From NCBI GenBank assembly GCA_011503125.2, contig WWBZ02000073.1:1054001-1118000 (forward strand): DNA of 64,000 bases, in the 5' to 3' direction. The position numbers and the translations under genes are program-made. A model generated the notes under the pieces. The model was not told the DNA's origin. It was given only the letters and a program-made list of their open reading frames with translations, and made no database searches. Of the stretch, positions 55,634 to 64,000 are shown piece by piece (the first letter of the stretch is position 1; each line of letters opens with the position of its first letter). Source of the DNA: Botryosphaeria dothidea. Lineage: Eukaryota; Ascomycota; Dothideomycetes; Botryosphaeriales; Botryosphaeriaceae.

Positions 55634-58600
55634 ATGGCGCAATCCTACCTCCCGGTGTCGACACAGGATGTCGGCGCCCCGTTACCACGAAACTCGACTG
55701 CGCACATGGCAACAACAACGCTCAAGGTCGGCGGCATGACCTGCGGCGCATGCACGTCTGCTGTCGAGAGCGGATTTCAGGGTGTTGAAGGAGCCGGGAA
55801 CGTCTCGGTCAGCTTAGTCATGGAGCGCGCAGTCGTCCAACACGATCCAACGAAGCTGTCCGCCGAGCAGATCCAGGAGATAATCGAAGACCGAGGATTT
55901 GACGCCGAAGTGCTGTCAACGGACTTGCCGCAGAGCGCTGCAGCGGCCGGAGAGGGTGACGCGGCGGCAGAGGGCCTGGTTACGACGACGCTCTCGGTGG
56001 GAGGGATGACATGCGGCGCGTGCACTTCGGCCGTCGAGGGAGCGTTCAAAGGCGTGGAGGGAGTCAAGCATTTCAGTATTTCGTTGCTCTCGGAGCGCGC
56101 CGTCATCGAGCATGACCCTGAAATGCTTAGCCCCGAGAAGCTCGCGGAAATGATCGAGGATACCGGCTTCGATGCAAAGGTTCTGGAAACAAAGCAGGCT
56201 CTAGCGCAGGCCCAGTCCCAGGGCTCCGGCAAGCGCGGGAATGCCCTCACCACCACCGTCGCTATCGAGGGCATGACGTGCGGTGCATGCACGTCCGCAG
56301 TCGAAGCTGGCTTCAAGGATGTCGATGGTATGCTGCAGTTCAACATCAGCTTGCTCGCTGAGCGCGCGGTCATTACCCACGATCACCGGAAACTCTCAGC
56401 GGAACGTATCGCAGAGATTATCGAAGAGAGAGGCTTTGACGCAAAGATTTTATTCTCGGAAGATGCGGTGCAGGCGTCGTCCGGCAGCGTGACACAGCAA
56501 CTTAAGATTTACGGTTTGACTGACGCAAAGTCTGCCGAAGAGCTTGAATCGATTCTCAAGGCTTTACCTGGCGTATCTACTGTGTCGATCAGTTTCTCCA
56601 CTTCACGCGCTACGATCACACACAACTCAGCAGTGACCGGTCTGCGATCAATCGTAGAAGCTGTGGAGGCTGCAGGATACAACGCGCTTGTAGCCGACTC
56701 AGACGACAACAATGCTCAGCTTGAATCTCTTGCCAAGACAAAGGAAATTCAAGAATGGCGCAGGGCGTTCAAGATCTCAGCATCTTTCGCTATTCCTGTC
56801 TTCCTCATTAGCATGATCATTCCCATGTTCCTCCCATTCATGGACTTTGGCAGCTGTCAAATTATCCATGGGCTTTGGCTCGGTGATGTCCTCTGCCTCA
56901 TCTTCACGATTCCGGTTCAATTCGGCATTGGAAAGCGCTTTTACAAGTCGGCGTACAAGTCTCTGAAGCACGGCTCCCCTACTATGGATGTTTTGGTTGT
57001 CCTCGGAACGTCTGCGGCATTCTTCTTCAGCGTAGCAGCCATGCTCGTGTCCTTTTGTACTCCTCCCCACAGCAAGCCGGCCACCGTTTTCGACACCAGC
57101 ACCATGTTGATTACATTCATTACTCTTGGTCGCTACTTGGAGAACCGGGCAAAGGGCCAGACTTCCAAGGCTCTCTCGCGCCTGATGTCCCTCGCCCCCT
57201 CCATGGCCACTATATATGCCGACCCAATTGCCGCTGCTAAGGCTGCAGAGGAATGGGACGAAGATGAAAAGGCCGTCGGGGACGAGTCCGCCACGAATGG
57301 TAACTCTTCTGAGGAAAGGCTGATTCCCACGGAGCTGATCGAGGTTGGCGACATTGTCATCCTGAAGCCTGGTGACAAGATCCCAGCTGACGGCACAGTC
57401 ACTCGCGGCGAGAGCTACGTGGACGAGAGTATGGTCACTGGTGAAGCCATGCCTATCCTCAAGAAGAAGGGTCACGGCCTCATGGCTGGTACGGTCAACG
57501 GCGCCGGTCGTGTGGACTTTATTGTCTCGCGTGCTGGTCGCGATACCCAGCTGTCTCAGATCGTTCGCCTTGTCCAGGAAGCTCAAACTACTCGTGCCCC
57601 AATCCAACGTTTGGCAGACCTTGTCGCAGGTTATTTCGTTCCTGTCATCATCACTCTCGGCCTTGCTACTTTCGTCGCCTGGATGGTTCTCAGCCATGCC
57701 CTTCCAAATCCGCCTAAGGTCTTCCTGGATCACGCCAGCGGTGGTAGACTCATGGTCTGCGTCAAACTTTGTATATCTGTGATTGTTTTCGCTTGCCCAT
57801 GCGCTTTGGGTCTCAGTACTCCAACAGCTGTCATGGTCGGAACCGGTGTCGGTGCTGAGCAAGGAATTCTGGTCAAGGGTGGCGCTGCACTTGAGATGGC
57901 CACGAAGATTACCCACGTCGTTCTGGACAAGACCGGTACCCTGACTGTTGGCAAGATGAGTGTATCTCAAACCGACATTCGCGGTGGATGGACCAACTCC
58001 AAGCCGAAGGAGCGTCTTTGGTGGACCTTGATCGGCCTGGCTGAGATGAGTAGCGAGCACCCTATTGCGCGCGCCGTGGTTGCAGCTGCAAAGGACAACC
58101 TGGGCCTGGGTGCTGATGGCGCTCTCGACGGCAGCGCTGGCGACTTTGAAGCTACTGTCGGTAAAGGTATCTCTGCTGACGTAGAAGCTGCCATCTCTCC
58201 CGAACAGAAGAGGTATCGCGTCCTCATCGGAAACGCTGCCTTCTTGCGTTCGCAGGGCGTTGATATTCCTGCATCTTCTGAGGAGGTTTCTGCCTCAACT
58301 AGCGACGCTGAAGACACTGAAGGCCTGGGCTCCACTGGCATGACCACCATCTATACCGCAATCGACAATGTGTTCACCGGCACTATCTCGCTCTCCGACA
58401 CCCTGAAGTCAACTGCCCGAGCCACCATCCGCGCCCTTCAGCGTCTCGGTGTCAGCGCCTCAATTGTGACGGGCGACCAGATAGCACCTGCTCTCGCCGT
58501 GGCCAAGGCAGTCGGGATCCCCGAGTCAAATGTTTATGCCAGCGCTACACCCTCAACCAAACAGGAGATCGTCGAGGAACTCCAACGTCCCGTTGCCCAA

Positions 58601-59182
58601 GGTGGCCAGGGCCACGTCGTCGCCATGGTCGGCGACGGCATCAACGACTCGCCCGCGCTCGCCACCGCCGCCGTCGGCATCTCGCTCGCCTCAGGCACCG
58701 ACATCGCCATGGAAGCCGCCTCGATCGTCCTCATGACGCCCAACGACCTCCTCTCCATCCCCGCCTCGCTTCACCTCTCCCAGACCATCTTCCGCCGCAT
58801 CAAGCTCAATCTCCTCTGGGCCTGCGGCTACAACGTCATCGGCCTCCCCTTCGCCATGGGCTTCTTCCTCCCCTGGGGCCTGTCTCTGCACCCCATGGCC
58901 GCCGGCGCGGCAATGGCCTGCTCCTCCGTCTCCGTCGTCGGGTCGTCACTCGCCCTGCGCTGGTGGCGTCGCCCGCGCTGGATGTCGCTCGAGAACCTCG
59001 ATCCTGCCGCCGCGGCCCTCGAGGCCGCTGCCGAGGGTAAGACCATCAAGCCACCGCGGGGCGTCATGTCGAGTCTCGTGGCGTGGATCAAGGGCTTGAA
59101 GGGCTTGTGGACCGAGAGGAAGAGGGAGAGAGAAGAAGCTGGGTACACGCCTGTGCCACTGAGGGATATGGGCGATGTGTAA
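55634..59182 (+). CDS. ccc2: P1B-type copper-transporting ATPase (Ccc2/ATP7 family)
   Basis: An intronless gene of 1182 residues. It pumps Cu(I) into the trans-Golgi lumen to load multicopper oxidases such as laccase and Fet3-type ferroxidases. Three N-terminal metal-binding HMA domains each carry GMTCGACTSAVE (CxxC at about 37-40, 126-129 and 215-218). A fourth HMA-like fold (~285-355) lacks the cysteines and reads IYGLTDAKSAEEL instead. Then come membrane helices; the A domain with TGEAMP (~601); the transport site CPC (721-723) in ACPCALGL; the phosphorylated Asp in DKTGTL (Asp765); an HP motif in SSEHPIARA; and GDGINDSP (from ~1000). The C terminus is short and polar. Length and order match the Pezizomycotina Ccc2-like pumps. 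Confidence 0.95.
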   Translation: MAQSYLPVSTQDVGAPLPRNSTAHMATTTLKVGGMTCGACTSAVESGFQGVEGAGNVSVSLVMERAVVQHDPTKLSAEQIQEIIEDRGFDAEVLSTDLPQSAAAAGEGDAAAEGLVTTTLSVGGMTCGACTSAVEGAFKGVEGVKHFSISLLSERAVIEHDPEMLSPEKLAEMIEDTGFDAKVLETKQALAQAQSQGSGKRGNALTTTVAIEGMTCGACTSAVEAGFKDVDGMLQFNISLLAERAVITHDHRKLSAERIAEIIEERGFDAKILFSEDAVQASSGSVTQQLKIYGLTDAKSAEELESILKALPGVSTVSISFSTSRATITHNSAVTGLRSIVEAVEAAGYNALVADSDDNNAQLESLAKTKEIQEWRRAFKISASFAIPVFLISMIIPMFLPFMDFGSCQIIHGLWLGDVLCLIFTIPVQFGIGKRFYKSAYKSLKHGSPTMDVLVVLGTSAAFFFSVAAMLVSFCTPPHSKPATVFDTSTMLITFITLGRYLENRAKGQTSKALSRLMSLAPSMATIYADPIAAAKAAEEWDEDEKAVGDESATNGNSSEERLIPTELIEVGDIVILKPGDKIPADGTVTRGESYVDESMVTGEAMPILKKKGHGLMAGTVNGAGRVDFIVSRAGRDTQLSQIVRLVQEAQTTRAPIQRLADLVAGYFVPVIITLGLATFVAWMVLSHALPNPPKVFLDHASGGRLMVCVKLCISVIVFACPCALGLSTPTAVMVGTGVGAEQGILVKGGAALEMATKITHVVLDKTGTLTVGKMSVSQTDIRGGWTNSKPKERLWWTLIGLAEMSSEHPIARAVVAAAKDNLGLGADGALDGSAGDFEATVGKGISADVEAAISPEQKRYRVLIGNAAFLRSQGVDIPASSEEVSASTSDAEDTEGLGSTGMTTIYTAIDNVFTGTISLSDTLKSTARATIRALQRLGVSASIVTGDQIAPALAVAKAVGIPESNVYASATPSTKQEIVEELQRPVAQGGQGHVVAMVGDGINDSPALATAAVGISLASGTDIAMEAASIVLMTPNDLLSIPASLHLSQTIFRRIKLNLLWACGYNVIGLPFAMGFFLPWGLSLHPMAAGAAMACSSVSVVGSSLALRWWRRPRWMSLENLDPAAAALEAAAEGKTIKPPRGVMSSLVAWIKGLKGLWTERKREREEAGYTPVPLRDMGDV

Positions 59183-60320
59183 GGTTGTACATACCTTGAG
59201 TGCCGATAATTGTTGAGTTATTTTTGGGTTGTTTATACACTTGGGTATTTACGAGCTTTTGGTTGCATGGAGCGTACGGTACGCCTCCAATTTTTTTTTA
59301 TACCTTTCATTATTAAACGCAAGCGAGGAGTAGTGGTGAGGGCGTACAGCAAGCGAAAGATAGTACAGAAGGCGAACTAGTAGATACGTGATAGCAGATC
59401 AATAGACGAACGTCAAGCACCCCATTTGTCACCCCCACAGACAGTGAGATGAAGTCGCTCTCAGGAAGGACTTCCCATTTCTAAGATGTGCCGTATGGCA
59501 ACGATACAAGATCTTCAGTCTATTTAGTGGTCAAGAGGTGATTCAAGAAGGAAATTTAGCAATCTGTCCCGCGGTTGTCGGAAATGACAAAAACATGATG
59601 AGCAAGCAAGAACGTCTGGTCTGTCGGGTATACTGGTTGTGTGAACAAGAAAAAGCAGGATGTGCGAGCCAAAAAAAAAAAAGGATAAGACACGGAAAAA
59701 GGGAGAACACAACATCGAGAGATGATGAGATCGTCTAAAAAGCTAATACTCAACCCACCACACCCCCCTGGTCTGTTATCATATTCTCTCCCATCAGTAA
59801 TAAAGAAATCAAAAAGCCCGGGAAATTCGCGGATTGCTCTCCCACATTCTAGATGCTTCTCTCCTCGTTGTGTGATCTTCGTGCTCTGACACCATGCTGT
59901 GCTATGCTTATGCTCTGCTTCGTGTCGTCGTGCCATGCCGTTTCATGAGGAGAGAAGAGAGAAAAAGAAATTGGTACTTATCCATGGTTCGCCACCAGTG
60001 TGAGCGTTCGGATCAGTGAGAGAGTAACTGCGCGCGCTGTGCATGCATAGAAGTATGCCCCGATCCAGACTCATGTAGAAAACAAAAAAAGAACCGTCGC
60101 TATGCAGAAAACCTTGGAGAAAGAAAAAACAGGTCCCTCCATGCTCAAAAAATCGGAAGAAAAAGTGAGGAATCGCAGTCGTTCAACATGCCGCAGAAAA
60201 TGAGGGACTAAAGGAAGAAGAAACAGGCAACCCAGGATGGTCCTTAATACTCCATTACCGCCCCGTCGACGTCTTACAAAACCAAAATCCAGACTGTAAA
60301 GAGAGCATCGAAGGACTTCG
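59183..60320. other. Convergent intergenic gap
   Basis: It lies between the 3' ends of the copper ATPase (+) and ATG2 (-). AT-rich, with several poly-A/T tracts (e.g. 59289-59300 and 59671-59682). No gene is supported. Confidence 0.55.
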
Positions 60321-63300
60321 TCAATGGCGTTTGTACTTATCGTCGATCTTCCGCTTGCTTTCCGGGTCGAGCGCGTTAGCAGCACCGAACATCGTCGCGC
60401 CTGCGGCCTTCGCAACACCGGTGAAGGGTCGCAATATGACCACAGGCGCGTGGCGAACAACGGCCTTTGCAGCACCGGTAGCAGTGCCGCTCTCCATGAC
60501 TTCGCCAGGAATGGCAATGATGGCGTCGCGGGCGGAATTAAAGTCTTGCTGGAGGTGGCGGCGGGCACTGATGAGGCCAGCCCTCACACCAATAGGCTGG
60601 TCTGCGTAGTTCGAGTGAACTCTCGGTTCGACTGCTGACGGTGAGCCTGGTAATGGTAAGTCGTGCCAGGTGGTGTCGTCTTGCTGGGCGTGAGACGGGC
60701 CTGCGGATGGAGATACTGGCGACAAGATGCCCTCAGCAGTCTGAATAATCGCCTGCGTGCCGATCGAAACCTTCCCACCAAGACGGAACAACTCTGTCGA
60801 GGTGTTTCTGGCAAATTCCACAGCCCCCTTCTGAACGCTACGGAAAATCCGGCCGTCTTTCTTGTACTCAGAAATAGGAACGGTGACGACGCCGGCTATG
60901 GCCTTTCCAACGTTGGCTACCGGCGCGGCAAAGGCTAGGCCAGTGACGATCCTCGGAATTTGATTGCTCTTCACGTCCGGCATCCAGATGTCGTTCAAAG
61001 TCTTATGGACCTTGTCGAATCCAGATATGCCATAGACAATGCAGCGCCTAAGAGTTATGTCTGCGCTATCCAGGATCAGGAAGTTCATGAACTCAGTGGT
61101 ATGACCAGAGCGAAGTCCAGCATAATCGACCTTCTTCGGCTTGTAGTCAAGCTTGAGCTTTACCGTCCGAACTTCGAGTCGTTGTATAAAGGGTTGTTCC
61201 CCGGGCGCATCTTTGGAGGTGAGCCTGTCGTCTTTGAACTCGAAGAAACGGGTGATGAAGTCGAGCGCGTCTTGGTCAACGTGGAGTCGGAGAGGTAGTA
61301 CCGAAACCTGCAGTTTGTGTTGCTTCTTTAATATCAAATAATTACGCGTTAAAAACAGGGGTTGGGAAGACTTACGCGAAGTACAAGCTCTGAAGCAGCC
61401 AAAGTTGGCACAGGCCGCACGGTCAGCATCTCAAGGCGAATCATAGGAGATCCAAGCGGGCGTTCGCCGGTACCCTTGTCGTAGGTAATGAATTTGTTCC
61501 AAGTTGATGTCGGGACGTGGTCGATGATCTCCAGGTTTTCAACACGAACATCAATCGAGTTCTGCGTCTCTCCATGACCTGGCGGGAAGACCACCACGTC
61601 TGCGGAAATGCCGCTCAACTCAAATTTGATCTTGTGATGACGGCCTCTTTCGAGCTTCAAACGCCTGCGATGCGGTCGAGTGGTTGCTTTAGATGCAGTT
61701 GTAGTGGCGAAACTGGTCTCACTGGCTGTGTCATCACCGCCTCTCAACGCCTGAGTGATCTGCCTTCGGTTCTCCTCTGGCGTGTTATTGACCGGTAACG
61801 TGATGTAGACTGAGCCGAAGAGCAAGTCTTCCTCGAAGGAAACGCCCTCGTCCTCATCTTCGACGCCTCTCTCGCGCCTCTCTTGAGCACGCTGTTCGAC
61901 CTCCTCAAGCTTTTGGCTAAGCTTGTCCCGGGTTCTTGGCCAATCATACCCATCGTACAGGTTCCAGATGAAGTGAATATTCTTCACACGTAGAGTAAGT
62001 GGACTCTTGGTGACCGAGACCTCGCTGGACTCAATGTACTCGTTTTTCCTTGAATCCCACGCTTGAGCAGCTGGCTGATCTTCACTGGGCTGTGCAAAGA
62101 AATCCTCCTTGAAATTGAGCTCTTCCAGGGGCTCCTCGCCACCAATTCGCTGCTGAGACTCGAGCATCGATTGCTCGATAGACTCTTCTGTCATTTCATC
62201 AAGATTGGGCAGATTGCTGGGATCATAAATGCTGCCCTCGAAATGGATGTCTTGATCATCATCGTCGATGAAGACAGACTGATCCATATGGAGCTGGTCT
62301 TCCTTGCGCGCGCCCTTGAACTCTTCTCCGACGAGTGAAGCCATCATGTTCACAACAGGCTCGACCTTTGTACGATACTGGACTTCCTTGGAAGGAGGTT
62401 GTGGCGGGGCGAGTCCGCCAAAGATTGCGATAAGTGTCTGAGTGGAGTCTGCACAGCTTTCCATGACGAAGAGGTCATTCTTGAATTCCACATCGACTGA
62501 TCGAGGGCCATCACCGTGCGACTCGCTGATTTTGACAACCGCCTTGGCCTTGGATACGGTCCCAACAGTGACGAATCCCCAGCGACAAAGATCGTTGACT
62601 TGAGCAGTCCCTAGTCCTGTCTGCGAAGGAGTGCTACTCTGTGGCCGATCCGGATCAACCCGACCCACGTCGTCGACTACCAACAAAGACGCTCTCCTAA
62701 TGTCCAAACTGGCGGTGGTAATGTCCTGAATGAGAGATCCGGTGAAGCGCGTGTCAGAAAGGACCACAAGAGCCTTTGCCTGACTCTTGTGAGGATTCAA
62801 GCCAATTGCACAATCCCTCAAGAGTAAGTCGAGGTGCATGGGATGTGATGAGGGCCCAGATTTTTCGCTAGCAGCGGATGATTGTCTGGTAATACCAGGA
62901 GACGGCGCCCGCTTAATTGTTGCCATAGATGATGCCATCTCGAATGCCACATCATCTGCTGTACAATCTTCTGATAAACCAAGCAGGGCCATGACGGTTG
63001 TCACCCGGTAGTCGAATAGAAGGTTGTACAGCTTGACCTTCAACGTGGGCTCCATCTCACCACCAAGCCAGCGCGCCATGACCATAGGGATAGCGACATC
63101 CCGGTCACCTGTGACCTCATCCAAGAACCATTCATCATTATTACGGGATGCCTCGATGGCGTGGATTGAGAGGGCGAGTAGGGCAGGCAAGCCAATATGA
63201 GCGACTCGAGCTTCTTTACAGGCCAAAGAGACTTTTCCGATGCGGTCACCCATTGTCACAGCGACCTTGCAGTCGGCCACCTCAATCATTGAGAGGATTC

Positions 63301-64000
63301 CGGGACGTTCGTCATCTGGTAAGAGTTTCGCAACACTGGAAAGCTTGGCAACATCTTTTCCAAGAGCTTCGAGCTGCTTCAAGCCTTCCAGGTCTGATAC
63401 ATTGAGTTGCAGAGATCCCTGAATTCTCACCTTGATGAGAGAGCCTTTCCGTCTTTGTGAAAGAAGCGTGTCAATGAGGATATCATCATCAACTTCGTAC
63501 TTGAAAGCAGTCGGCGTGATAAGCGAAAGTAGGTCGGATAAATCAGCTTCTTCAGGAACAAACGCATAATTCATGCGGATGTCATGCACTTCGACTGACA
63601 GTGGTGGGTTACTTGAGAGTACCGCAGACAGTATCGAGTGAGGCCCCGAGACCTTCGCATGTTTGACAGAGATTCTGACGCCCCCCTTTCGAGCATTAGT
63701 GCGGATGGTGCTAGTCTCTAAAATTACACCACATGTCTCTCCCTTAAGATTGAAGTTGAGGCCCGCAAAACGAGCGTCAATCTTGGGGACTGGTACCTGC
63801 TCAGGTGCATGTACTTTAGGCGGCGATGCGATCTTCGGTGTTGGAGGAGGCAGCACGCACGTAGACTTAATGTGGTTACTGATTTTCAGAACCCCACTGA
63901 AGCCGCCATATGAAGCGAATGTATCATCCAGCTTTTGTACATCCAAGGAGATATTGATAGGGAGTGTGGAGACATCGATGCGCGGGCCTCCGTTGTCCTC
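60321..64000 (-). CDS. atg2: ATG2, autophagy lipid-transfer protein (partial, 3' part)
   Basis: Two exons are seen (61376 to beyond 64000, and 60321-61307), joined in phase 0 by a 68-nt intron; the 5' part lies past the right edge. The visible 1203 residues are the C-terminal half or so of a ~2100-residue family member. Atg2 is a long bridge-like lipid transporter that moves phospholipids from the ER to the growing autophagosome with Atg9 and Atg18. Signature blocks near the end are LRLHVDQDALDFITRFFEF, KLDYKPKKVDYAGLRSGHTTE, LNDIWMPDVKSNQ and SVQKGAVEFARNTSTEL, which carry the conserved CAD-tip and C-terminal amphipathic helix region. It ends ESKRKIDDKYKRH, typical of the family. Acidic, disordered insertions (MTEESIEQSMLESQQRIGGE) occur in the middle. 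Confidence 0.94.

Noticed and set aside
56777..58060. 427-codon open frame antisense to the copper ATPase
   Set aside because: A shadow of the conserved ATPase frame; no independent motif.

Overview
The window is nuclear DNA of a filamentous ascomycete (Pezizomycotina). The evidence is protein-coding genes with short GT-AG introns (mostly 50-100 nt), CTRAC-type branch points, intergenic gaps of 0.3-4.5 kb, no operon structure, and proteins of purely fungal type (Sln1-type hybrid histidine kinase, large-subunit clade-2 catalase, ACR3 arsenite transporter, Nup2/Nup61-type nucleoporin). I cannot assign the class or species from the sequence alone; Dothideomycetes is my weak guess.

Layout, left to right: a 2.9-kb gap; a catalase (+); a SPRY-domain protein (-); the SWR1 chromatin remodeller (-), which shares a 383-bp divergent promoter with a complex I subunit of the NDUFB8 type (+); an MFS transporter (-); mitochondrial NADH-cytochrome b5 reductase MCR1 (-); a Sln1-type osmosensor kinase (-); a 2.6-kb gap; an F-box protein (+); an SCP2 sterol-carrier protein with a peroxisomal tail (+); a RING protein (+); an ACR3 arsenite efflux transporter (+); D-lactate dehydrogenase DLD1 (-); a Ser-rich coiled-coil protein (-); a 4.5-kb gene-poor stretch holding an unusual 27-bp hairpin; a Nup2-type nucleoporin (+); a 2.3-kb gap; a conserved-looking hypothetical protein (-); an Artemis/SNM1-type metallo-beta-lactamase nuclease (+); COP9 signalosome subunit 7 (-); a CCC2-type copper ATPase (+); and the 3' part of the autophagy lipid-transfer gene ATG2 (-), cut by the right edge.

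The genes do not form a pathway or a secondary-metabolite cluster; this is a housekeeping and stress-response neighbourhood. Loose themes are redox/respiration (catalase, NDUFB8, MCR1, DLD1), metal handling (ACR3, CCC2), ubiquitin/NEDD8 control (F-box, RING, CSN7, PPxY/SPRY protein) and genome maintenance (SWR1, Artemis-like). I found no tRNA, rRNA, intact transposon, CRISPR array or new multi-gene system. The points most worth checking are: the hairpin near 40.4 kb, whose only deviations from perfect pairing are G-U wobbles on one strand; an open, 36-bp-repeat-bearing reading frame inside the best-supported second intron of the nucleoporin gene; a 762-nt intron in the nuclease gene; and uORFs abutting the ACR3 and F-box start codons. 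Exon joins were worked out by hand from splice signals, frame and family resemblance, without transcript data.
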